Source: Silene latifolia (taxonomy: Eukaryota; Streptophyta; Magnoliopsida; Caryophyllales; Caryophyllaceae). Taken from it: a DNA stretch of 64,000 nucleotides. Location of the stretch: the NCBI RefSeq assembly GCF_048544455.1, contig NC_133534.1:220934292-220998291 (forward strand), given 5' to 3'. The position numbers and the translations under genes were made by a program. Shown piece after piece: positions 22,759 to 32,956 of the stretch. Numbering within the stretch: the stretch's first letter is position 1; each line of letters begins with the position of its first letter. The notes beneath the pieces were generated by a model. It searched no databases, was not told the DNA's origin, and worked only from the letters and a program-made list of their open reading frames with translations.

Positions 22759-23209
22759 TAACTAGATTGTTACTAGAATCTCCCTTAGACTTTGAGTAAA
22801 ATAATAGAAGCCCAATGTGACATTTATTAGAAAACACTTTAAATATTAAAAAAAAATTCCGAGTTTCACGGAAAACCGTCTTTATAGAGGAAATGTTATA
22901 TAGTCTGGTTATCATAGGACGTCTTTCAAAAGCTAGCTGTAAATACTGTGTATCTATAAAAGGCACCAATGACGACATAAACCATCCATCACGCCTCAAC
23001 ACCGCATCAAATATTTCAAGCCACGTGCCACACGGCCCACCCCGTCTCCCACACTTGGCCATTAGCATTTTTCATTACTAGTTTAGAATAATATTACTGC
23101 TTGCCCTTCATTACGTAATTAGAAACATATAAAATACAGCGTTCTAATGGGCTAACGCATAACATACAAGTCCATACAAACCAATCCTAAGGTACACAAA
23201 GACTAATAC

Positions 23210-24619
23210 TGTAATACTACGGTTTTATGGGTCTTAGGGTACTCTATCGAGTGGGGCTTACTCGCGCCGAGTAAGTGTGGTTTACGCAAAACAAGAGTAC
23301 ATCGATGGGTACTCGATCGAGTAAGCTTGGCACTCGATCGAGTAAGGGTCACTCGATCGAGTAAGTGACTTACTCGATCGAGTAAGTCGGTTGACGGGTG
23401 ATTTTCGACGGGTTTGTTAATAATGCGGATTGGTATATAAGACTTCCGTCACTTTTTCCTAAAACACTTTTTCAACCTAAAAACTTTCAAGAGACGATTA
23501 AGAGTTAAGTTCTTTCATCCTCGCTGCATTATTAGCAAATCCCGGAGCTAGGAGTGTCGGATTTCGTCGTTCTTTACATTTTTGTGATCCTTGAGTCGAG
23601 GGTAAGCTTTACATATAATTTTTATATTGTTTTGTTAAAGTTGGTTAAACCCTAATTGGGTGATTTGGGGGTTCTGGTGGTTTATGTGAATATGGTTGTG
23701 ATTGTATGTATGTATGTATGTATGTATGTATAGGAGGAGGATTCGTTGAGGAGAGATTCTGAGTTAGGTGCTTGATCGTCTATTATCGGTGTTTGCATTC
23801 CAGGTAGGGTTTCCCTACTCAGTATTAGTTACATGATTGTGTGGTGATTGTTGTTATGACTATTGGTTACGTATAATGTTGGTTGATCTGGTTGGTTGTG
23901 GATTTTCTACTGTCGATTGGTTTGTATCTGTCTGTGATCTTCGGGGTGCGTCCCTGGCTGAGTGGAGTCACTTGCGGGAGTGGCTTCACGCCCTTGATTC
24001 GCCTTCTGTGGAACCCGCCACAAGAGGGATGTGCACATAATGAACATGGGTTTATCGCTCGATGGAGATGAGCGGGGTTTAGGTGGGAACGGCTGCGGTC
24101 CCCCACTGGCGGCGAGGAGTACCTGTTGCGATAGGTACTCTGGCAGGGCTACACACTTTAGTGTGTAGTCATTTATGTGGAGATTAGAGATGGAGACTGG
24201 GGTTGTGTTGAGCTGTTTGAACTGTTTGTGTACTTGTTTCATTGTGGCATTGTTTTTTGTGTAATTAGTACTGACCCCGTTAATTGTTTTAAAAACTGTG
24301 GTGATCCATTCGGGGGTGGTGAGTAGTTGTTGAGCAGGTATGAGGAGATACGCTTGGGTCAGCTGGGATGAGTCACCACGGTGCAATCTTAGAGTCTTCC
24401 GCTGTTTTGGACTAGTTGTTTAGCACTTTGGACTTGAGAACATTGTATTTCACTTTTATCAGTTTTGGCTTTTGGACATGTAACCACTTTAAATTATATT
24501 GCTATTTAAATATGTTTCTTCATTGTCATTTGATTATCATTGCCTCCGGGAACCGAGATGGTGACGTTCTCATGCCTTAAGTGGTCCTGGTAAGGCACTT
24601 GGAGTATGGGGGTGTCACA
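23210..24619 (+). repeat. 5' LTR of the gypsy element
   Basis: 1410 bp, TG...CA. It contains four or more CTCGATCGAGTAAG copies between 23309 and 23395, a TATATAAGACTTCC-like TATA region near 23434, and a (TGTA)n microsatellite at 23703-23731. The primer site follows two to three bases after its end. Confidence 0.88.
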
Positions 24620-25104
24620 AAGTGGTATCAGAGCGACGATCCTGAAACCTGTAACCAATGAACCTAATGAACATAGGGAGTCAAATTAAAATGAACCCGG
24701 GGTAGAATTTGTAGGAGCTCATGCAAAGGCTTGGGAGACGTCCTAAAGTCACGAACTCGCCCTACAATTTTGAACCGGTCACATGGGGTATGTGTCGGGA
24801 TCGTTATGTGTTATTCTTGTGCTTTGCATATCTATATAGTAGTGTGTAGTGTGAATCGGTGGTTGTATGCATGTGGAGGATGGGAGATATGAATTGAAGG
24901 ATGATGATGACATGAGTCGTATGTGGATTGATTGAAAGCATGATGTTTGATTTATAGTGTGGCATGTTAGATTTATGAAAAGTGTTTTGTTGATTTATAT
25001 AAATTGATGCGTAAGTACATATGTTGTCGTTGTCATTTTGCTAAGAGTATAGAAAGTTGGGAGTGTGAGTTGAACACGCGGGTAGTGTATACGAGTCTGC
25101 ATAA

Positions 25105-25430
25105 CTCGATCGAGTGGGGAGCACTCGATCGAGTAGGTGAGAGGCTCGATCAAGTGGGTGTGACTCGATCGAGTAGGTAGTTTTTCATTTTCTGGGCAGA
25201 AGTAAGTTTTTGGGCGCTCGATCGAGTAGGTGGTGGCACTCGATCGAGTAGGGTCGGCTCGATCGAGTGGGTAGTCAGCTCGATCGAGTACGTTTTTGGG
25301 AGCCTTCTGGTCAGGTTCTGGGGTCGAGGCACTCGATCGAGTGGAGGGGGCAACTCGATCGAGTGACCTCAACTCGATCGAGTCGATTAAGGGGCTCGAT
25401 CGAGTCGATTAAGGGGCTCGATCGAGTATG
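25105..25430 (+). repeat. Array of CTCGATCGAG palindromes in the gypsy leader
   Basis: About thirteen copies of the self-complementary decamer CTCGATCGAG (one degenerate, CTCGATCAAG), spaced irregularly by 10-40 bases, directly before gag. The same motif occurs in the LTR at 23309-23395. Confidence 0.9.
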
Positions 25431-25505
25431 TTCTATACAGGTCGTATGCGTGTTTGAGATGTGGGATGTGTGTTTATGTTTACTTTTCTCTTATATAGTT
25501 ACAAG

Positions 25506-26465
25506 ATGCCGCCAAAGAGAGCCGCGTTGTATGCTGGAGCTGAGAGTATGACCGTTGATGACATAGTAAAGATGTTTGAGCAACAGGATGCTCTCACAAA
25601 GGCTTTGAAAAGAGTGGGAAAGGATAGAGATGTTGATCCTTCCAAGATCAGCATTCACATATCGAGGTTCAAGCCTAAGGAGTATAAGGGGACAGGGGCG
25701 CCAATATTACTGGATAATTGGCACACAGAGATGGAGAATATACTCAATATGGTTCATTGCCCAGATGAGCTTCGAGTGGAACAGGCTGCGTTCTACTTGA
25801 GGGAGGCAGCTGGTGAGTGGTGGGACAAGGTAAAGGTTAGTGCTTTGGATATATATCAGAAACAGGGGTTACCTACGATACCTTGGGATGAGTTCAAGAA
25901 AGCGATGAGGCGTGAGTTCGTGCCTGAACATGTGCGTAGTAAGCTAAGGGAAGAGTTTGATGATTTTAAGATGACCTCTGAGATGACCGTTGCTGAGTAC
26001 TATCATAAGTTTAATGAGAAATCGAGGTATGCTGAGGACATGGGACTGAGCCAAGAGAACTTGGCATTGAGGTTTGAGAAGGGGTTGACCCCCAAGATTA
26101 TGGAAAAGTTACCGGTGGGAGCTCTTACTGATGTGAAGGAGGTCTATGAGCGTGCTGGGAGGGCTGAGAGGTTAGTTGAGATGACTAAGGAGAGGGGCTC
26201 TGAGAAGAGGAAAGCTGAGAGTAAGGAAGGTGGTCAATCCAGTTACAAGAAGGGTGGCCATAACCAGGCAAGGGCATATTCATCTTGTTCGGGGTTTAGT
26301 GCCGGGGCTTCCTTTGGGCGTGGTCATGGAAGTGGTAGTAGCAGTTGGGGTATGACTTGTTTTAACTGTGGCGGTATGGGCCATAAGAGCCGTGAGTGCA
26401 CCAGTGCTATGAGTGGGGGTTTCCAGAGACCGTCTCAGGGGAGTTTTTCTCAGGGTCTTTCGTAG
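25506..26465 (+). pseudogene. Gypsy gag
   Basis: The start is chosen at ATGCCGCCAAAG after AACAAG-like context. The retrotrans-gag core is visible (FKPKEYKGTGAP, LDNWHTEMENIL, AAGEWWDKVK, WDEFKKAMRREFVPEHVR, EYYHKFNEKSRYAEDM). A Gly/Ser-rich stretch and one zinc knuckle, CFNCGGMGHKSREC (CX2CX4HX4C), follow. The frame is open for 319 codons and then meets TAG at 26463. In the same frame TAG recurs at 26592 and 26637 before the protease begins, so gag and protease were one frame. Each TAG stands where glutamine fits. Confidence 0.85.
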
Positions 26466-26672
26466 AGCTATGCTAGTAACAGGCCAGTTGGGTCGTGGAA
26501 CAACGGGGGTGGTCAGAGTAACAATAACGGTGGGGCTAACCGCAATGGCGGTAATTCATACCAGAGACCGGCGACGAACAACAACAACAACAACTAGGGG
26601 TCGGCTGCTAAGCCGTCTACCTCAGCTAGTACTGTCTAGGGAGGTGGACAGAAGACTAGTGGCAAGCTGTTT

Positions 26673-27254
26673 ATGATGGAGAAGAAATCAGCTGAGGATG
26701 ATGCTCACATTATCACCGGTACATTTCTTGTTAATGGAGTTTTTACTTTTGTTTTGTTTGATTCGGGAGCGTCACAGTCGTTTGTATCGTCGAGTCATGC
26801 CAAACGGTTGGGTTTGAGTGAGTATGAGTCTGTAAGAGAGGAAGTTTTTATACCTTCTGGTGAGTCTGTATCTTGTGGGCGGTTGTATACAGGTGTGTCT
26901 ATGATAGTTGGGCAGGTTGATCTACCAGTGGATCTGTTAGAGTTTCCTTTGGAGGGTTTTGAGATGATAGCTGGTATGGACTGGTTGGGTAAGTATAAGG
27001 CTAAGATAGATTGTCATCAAAAGAGGGTTTCTTTGAGAGGTCCTAAGGGGATTAGTGTGTCTTATCAGGGATTTGTTGTCAAACCCAAAGTCAAGTTGAT
27101 TGCAGCAGTGACCTTGAAGTCCTATCTGAAGGGATGCCTGTTGATCTTATGCCATGTGAGAGATCATAGAGTGGAGAGTTCGCAGTTGATCAGATACAGT
27201 GGTGGGAGAGTTTCCAAATGTCTTTCCATAGGAGATTCCGGGGTTGCCACCTAA
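26673..27254 (+). pseudogene. Gypsy aspartic protease region
   Basis: Same frame as gag. The active-site segment VLFDSGASQSFVSSSHAKRL is followed by IAGMDWLGKYKAKIDCHQK, the usual gypsy protease C-terminal signature. The frame ends shortly after VKPKVKLI. The link to RT needs a frame change near 27250. Confidence 0.85.
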
Positions 27255-29810
27255 GAGAGAGATAGATTTCAGTGTTGAGTTGAAACCGGGGACGGGGCCA
27301 ATCTCTAAGGCACCGTACCGTATGGGTCTTAAGGAGTTGGAGGAGCTAAAGAAGTAGCTGGATGATCTGATTGAGAAGGGATACATTAGACCTAGTATAT
27401 CACCGTGGGGAGCACCAGTCTTGTTTGTGAAGAAGAAAGATGGGAGCTTGAGGTTGTGCATCAATTATAGAGAGCTGAACAGAGTTACAGTAAAGAACAA
27501 GTATCCTTTGCCAAGGATAGATGATTTGTTTGATCAGTTGAGCGGTGCAGCAGTCTTTTCCAAGATTGATTTGAGGTCGGGTTACCATCAGGTGAAGATT
27601 AGAGAGGAAGACATACCAAAGACAGCTTTCACATCGAGGTATGGTCATTATGAGTATGTTGTGATGCCGTTTGGGTTATCTAATGCACCTGCCGTGTTTA
27701 TAGATTTGATGAACCGGGTCTTCAGTTAGTTCTTGGATCGGTTCGTGGTGGTCTTTATAGATGATATCTTAGTCTTTTCTAAGACTAAGGGCTTGCTTGG
27801 ATTGAGGGTAATAAGAGGGGAATGAATAGGGGAGTAATATGTGAGTTGTATTTCTCGTGTTTGGTATGCGGGTAATTATTCACCTCCTGGAATTATTACC
27901 CTTGTGAAGGGGTAATACATTACCCACCCTCCCCCCTGGGTAATGATTAAGGGAGTAAAAGATCTACTCAGTAATCATTACTCTTATGTCAAACATATCA
28001 TCAAGGAACTCATTACCCCACTAATTAATTTCCCCAGTAATTATCGCCCAATAAAACTTACCCCCTTAATAATTCCATGGATTCCAAGCAAGCCCTAAGG
28101 AGGAGCATGAGGAGCATTTGAGGATAGTGTTGCAGACTTTGCGAGAACATCACCTGTATGCAAAGTTATATAAGTGTGAGTTCTGGTTAGAGGAAGTTGT
28201 CTTTCTGGGACATGTGATTTTGAAGAAAGGGCTAGTTGTGGATCCTGCAAAGATTGAGGCAGTTACTAAGTGGGAGGCACCAAAGAATGTGGCAGAGATC
28301 AGAAGTTTCTTGGGTTTGGCAGGGTACTATCGACGGTTCGTGAAAGATTTCTCCAAGATAGCCAGACCTATGACAGCTTTGATGAGGAAAGAGAATAGGT
28401 TTCGTTGGGATGAAAGTTGTGAGACGGCGTTCCAGACATTAAAGGAGCGTTTGACCACAACTCCAATCTTAGCATTACCTGAAGGGAGTGAGAACTTTGA
28501 GGTATATAACGATGCTTCAAAGAATGGGTTGGGTTGTATGTTGATGCAGAATGGGAAAGTGATTGCCTATGCTTCTAGGCAATTGAACCCTTATGAGGAG
28601 AACTATCTGACACATGATCTGGAGTTGGGTGAAGTTGTGTTTGCTCTCAAGATTTGGAGGAACTATCTGTATGGGGCGACCTTCAAGGTGTTTTCAGATT
28701 ACAAGAGTCTCAAGTACATCTTCACTCAAAAGGAGTTGAACATGAGATAGAGGAGGTGGATGGAGCTGATTGGTGATTATGACGTGGATATCATTTATCA
28801 TGAAGGGAAAGCTAATGTGGTTGTTGATGCCCTGAGCAGGAAGAGTGTGCATTCTCTATGCACAGCTATGTCTTTGATGAGGCTGAGAGATGAGGATGCT
28901 AAAGGGGATTTAACAGTGGAGCCGGACCTTTATGATGATATTCGCAGGAAGCAGGCTTTGGATCCCAAGATTCAGGAGTGGAGAGCTGCAGTTGAGAAAA
29001 AGGACAGTGTCTAGATTCTCTATTCATACATATGGTAGTGTGAGATTTGATGGGAGATGGTGTGTTCCTAGTGATGAGGAGTTGAAAAAGATAATCATGA
29101 GAGAGGCTCATTGCACACCATATTCGGTACATCCAGGCGGTGACAAGTTATACAAACATTTGAAGAAGACTTTCTGATGGCTGGGGATGAAAAAGGAAAC
29201 AGTTGAGTTCGTGGCTCGTTGCTTTACATGTCAGAGAGTGAAAGGGGAGCAGCGACGACCACAAAGTAAAATTCAGTCTCTTGAGGTACCTGAGTGGAAG
29301 TGGGAGTCCATTTCTATGGATTTTATAGTTGGTTTGCCGAAACGTCAGTAGGGTAATAACATGATATGGGCTATAGTAGACCTACTGACGAAATCAGCTC
29401 ACTTTGTGCTGATGAAAGATAATTGGACCAAGATACAATTGGCTTTGGCTTATAGGAAGCATGTGGTTCGTTTGCATGAGGTGCCTAAGGATATAGTGTC
29501 CGATAGAGATGCGAGGTTCATATCACGATTTTGGAAAGAGTTGCAGGAAATGATGGGAACTACTTTGAAGATGAGTATTGCATTTCATCCTGCGACATAT
29601 GGCCAGACAGAGAGGACCATCAAGACTTTATAGGACATGTTGCGAGCTTGTGTTATGGATTTTGGTGGTAGTTGGGAGCAGAGATTAGACTTAATTGAGT
29701 TTTCTTACAACAACAGCTATCACACCAGTGTTGGCATGGCACCATTTGAGGCTTTATATGGGAGGAGATGTAGGAGTCCGATATGCTGGGATGATAGTGT
29801 TGAGGCAGTT
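27255..29810 (+). pseudogene. Gypsy RT, RNase H and partial integrase
   Basis: RT motifs: [54 protein letters not shown] and, beyond a stop, VVFIDDILVFSK. A MITE interrupts at 27789-28095. The RNase H region has [13 protein letters not shown] and [10 protein letters not shown]. Integrase has CFTCQRVKGE, SDRDARFISRFW and FHPATYGQTERTI, and it stops at [13 protein letters not shown] because another element begins. Stops at 27355, 27727, 28748, 29012, 29175, 29349 and 29631. The frame also shifts near 29000. The copy is clearly dead. Confidence 0.88.
27789..28095. mobile_element. Tourist-like MITE inside gypsy RT, 307 bp
   Basis: Inverted ends GGGCTTGCTTGGATT and AATCCAAGCAAGCCC-type (right end ATTCCAAGCAAGCCC), flanked by TAA on both sides (27786-27788, 28096-28098). 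Removing it and one TAA restores RT frame continuity, so it hit an already integrated gypsy copy. Confidence 0.9.
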
Positions 29811-31182
29811 TGAGGAGTCTATTGATCGAATACGAAAGAGGGGGAGGGGGGGGGGGGGTGAATTGAGTATTAAAAACGATGACCGCTTTTTCGATCTATA
29901 TGATATAAAATAATTATTTGATTTTATTGATTAAAATCAACTAATTAAATTACTAATAATAAATGCAAAATCGAAATAACAATAATAAAGAGAGAGAGAG
30001 AGAGAGAAAAAAAGAGAGACACACAGGATTTTTGAAGTGGTTCAGTTTCACAAGTCGAAACCTACGTCCACTATTCTCGATTAATAATTTTGAGTACCTT
30101 TCTCCGGATTACAAAAATTATCAATCCACTCGTATAATCAACTATATGATTATAACTCAGATTGAGTATCGCTAAATACTCTAGGTTGCTCTTACGTTAA
30201 TAAGAAAAGTACAACGATAAATACTAATCTCACGTTATGCGAGTGAGTACAATATCTTGTGTACTTAGTATCCTATAACGATTTTTCTTCGAGTGATTGA
30301 CAAAATTGATGCGCAATTTTTATATAAGCAAATTGGAAAATAAGAATTAAAGCTCAAAGAATTTTGCTTAAAATATTTTTCTCTCTTAAAAGTGTAGATG
30401 TGTGTGTCAACTTTTATTGTTGAATGAATGAGAGTATTTATAGTAGTAGAGAATTAGGGTTTAGGAATGTTCTGGAAATATAAAACCCTAAACGACTTGA
30501 TGAACAAGTAAGAGGCAAGAGTAGAAGGAGTTTGGCCTCCTAGGGTTTCGGCCACCTAGGGTTTCGGCCTCCCTAAGGTTTCGGTCGGCCCTCTAGGCTT
30601 CCTTCGGTCCATGCTTGCTTCCATAGCCCACAACAAATCGAGATAGAATTTAGTTAAAGCCCTAGGTTGCATGACGATATAAATATCGTGTTACAAACCA
30701 ATAGTTTATTCAACTTAAATTCTTATTAATTAATTCCAATTAAAATAAATAATCTCTTATTTTATAAATCACTAAAAATATATTTTCCAAAAATTAACGC
30801 ATCATTTTTGTCTAGCAATGAAGTTATGGCTATTAGGTCATAACTTCACTAACCTTTAAATCAAACAAAGTAAAACCATTACCGGATGACGACCTATACT
30901 CTAATCTTCAGTAGATCTTCAGTAAACGAATCGTCTCTTCACAAGTCTCTCATCTTGAGTCTCGTGGTTGATTTCTAATCTTGATCTTGCTTGAATACAT
31001 CGATCAAGTGTATTTGAAGTTGTACCTCCTTGGTCCAAACTTCAAGCTTGCGTCATTGTAATTGTTTCTTTCTATATTAAGACTTAAGCACACAATTACA
31101 CGCATATGTTTATAATATTAAGTCCACATACAAATCATTACTGTCATTATCAAAACAATTAATTAGGACTAAAGGTCCAACA
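29811..31182 (-). repeat. 3' LTR of the SIRE-like element
   Basis: 1372 bp. Includes a GA microsatellite (29989-30017) and repeated TAGGGTTTCGGCC units near 30541-30590. Confidence 0.92.
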
Positions 31183-31626
31183 AATTCCCCCTTTTTGATG
31201 ATGACAAGTCTCCTATGATTTGTGTCTAAGTCTAGTTCCCCCTCAACATAATACTTCCCAAATTATAGAACAGTTGAGCGCAGAAACGAATAATCTTTTC
31301 AAAGTTATAACTATAGAACGCCTTGAGAGAATTAACTTGAGACGGTCGCAAATCATAAAAACAATTCCCCCTCTTGGCATCATTGAAAAGATAAGAACAA
31401 ACATAAAACGACCAGAATAATATATTATGAGACAAGAATTAATCATGAAAAACATATTATATTAAACGCAATCTAGTTCTTAATTAGCATAATAATATTA
31501 TAAACTGCAATCACACAAGGAATAAAATGTGGAATTGAAAAAGCTAATATCAATAAGAATGGATTTTTATTCTGAGCAAAGGAATTAAAAAGATAAGGCT
31601 AGGTTGGATTGGTTAGGGCGAGATGG

Positions 31627-32376
31627 TCAAGGGTAGCGTGGGCTTGGCGGATGTGACCTAGGACGAGTTCGATATTTTAAGTCCTCGAGTCGCGCGTGAT
31701 AATGGTCTAGAAGTGCAGCTTGGGCAGTCAATCGAGTATCGAAGTTACCAATCCTCAAAGTCATAGCTTTAACTGCTTCATACATAGTTTGCATCTCAGA
31801 CCTCATCTCCTTTCTAGATTGCAAGAGCTCATCACCAAACTTAACCAAACTATCCAAACCTTCCTTCATAAGAGTAGACTCGGAGTGTGTTCGCACGGCG
31901 GCCTTAAGAGTATGGTCAATTTTCGTGTCAAACCGTGACAAGACGGTGTTTAGACGCGCCGGGCTAATTTCAATCGAATAAACTCGTCCTTCGTGAATGC
32001 GATATTGAGCAACTTGATTGATATTCCTTCGTTCTACTTGAGTTAATCGAAGATTATTCAGTCCATTGTTAGTGTAATCATCCATATGCTGTGCGTAAAG
32101 AATACGTGAAGAACCATTTTGAAGTATATAGTTCTCAGTCTTTGAACTTACCTCAAATTCCGAAACCAACTTTCCCTTACCCTTAACCAATTTTCGTCGC
32201 TTCTTGTCGTTGTCGGGTAGGTCGGCGGACCGTGGGGACGGAGGTGTCTCGGGTGGCATGACGGGGTTGGTTCTTGGCGGTGATTGGCTTACCTTCTTTC
32301 TAACAACAACATGTTTCTTGGATTGAAAACGGGTTGTAGGTTGATTTGTCATTATTAAATTTGAAGGTTTTAGCAA
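31627..32376 (-). CDS. Extra 3' ORF of SIRE-like element (env position, no membrane anchor)
   Basis: An intact frame of 249 codons (alternative start at residue 9, 32352) lying between the end of RNase H and the polypurine tract, the position of the env-like ORF of SIRE/Maximus elements. The N-terminal 70 residues are basic and proline-rich (KKVSQSPPRTNPVMPPETPP), followed by KKRRKLVKGKGKL, which could be a nuclear localisation signal. The C-terminal half looks helical and coiled-coil-like. I see no signal peptide and no hydrophobic segment long enough to span a membrane, so calling it an envelope protein is not supported. It is intact while gag and pol are broken. Function unknown. Confidence 0.6.
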   Translation of the reverse strand: MLKPSNLIMTNQPTTRFQSKKHVVVRKKVSQSPPRTNPVMPPETPPSPRSADLPDNDKKRRKLVKGKGKLVSEFEVSSKTENYILQNGSSRILYAQHMDDYTNNGLNNLRLTQVERRNINQVAQYRIHEGRVYSIEISPARLNTVLSRFDTKIDHTLKAAVRTHSESTLMKEGLDSLVKFGDELLQSRKEMRSEMQTMYEAVKAMTLRIGNFDTRLTAQAALLDHYHARLEDLKYRTRPRSHPPSPRYP

Positions 32377-32956
32377 AAGGTATTAGGGTTTTAGATGATT
32401 AGAATTGATGAGAATTATGGAGAGATTAAAGAGTTATAAATAGCATAAGGAATTTGTGTTTTGGTAAGAATAGAATTCCTTAAAGATAGAAAATAATGCC
32501 AATTTCCTTATTTTTTTTTATGCCTTCCCCTTTTTTCGGCAATTTTTTTGTTTTTTTTTTCGTGCCCTTTTTTTTTTCACGGCACTTTCCTTTTTTTTTT
32601 CGTTTTGGTACTATTTCCTATTTCTTATATGACAATAATAAGAAAAGAATCCTCTTTGATGTAAGATTAGGAAAGAATCTTTTGAGTTGGTGTTTAGGCA
32701 GGATTTGAGTAGAAATATAATAAGATAGAAATATCTTTATTATATTTAGGCAGTTTATTGTAGATTTTGTCGAATTTTTGTAAGAAAATGTGATTATGCA
32801 GAATATTAAATATTACCATACACATAAGCAAGAGATAACACGTAAAATAAACATTATTTAACATGATTAAACTTGTAACAAAAATATACGGACACAATCG
32901 TACAATCTCATCTTCCTAGCCAGTCATTCAGGTTCCCAGACATAATTATGACGGAT

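Larger units (their letters stand above)
21794..23209. repeat. Duplicated block A, copy 2
   Basis: Repeats 11704-13090. Differences are few: for example one coding substitution in exon 1, a seven-base indel near 21955, and a poly-T tract of nearly 50 (22387-22434) against 13 in copy 1. It ends at the LTR of a gypsy element. Confidence 0.9.
23210..29810 (+). mobile_element. Ty3/gypsy retrotransposon, degenerate and 3'-truncated
   Basis: Starts with a TGTAATAC...TGTCACA LTR (23210-24619) and the tRNA-Met-type primer site TGGTATCAGAGC (24623-24634). A long leader with CTCGATCGAG palindromes, then gag, protease, RT, RNase H and integrase, follow in gypsy order. Coding stops abruptly inside integrase at 29810, where a SIRE-like copia element begins. 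No 3' LTR is present on the far side of that element. At least ten in-frame stops and one frameshift are present, and a MITE sits in RT. It is inserted in duplicate copy 2 right after GACTAATAC. Confidence 0.9.

Noticed and set aside
25105-25430. CRISPR-like array of CTCGATCGAG repeats
   Set aside because: Repeats are 10-12 bp, spacers irregular, and the setting is a plant gypsy leader.
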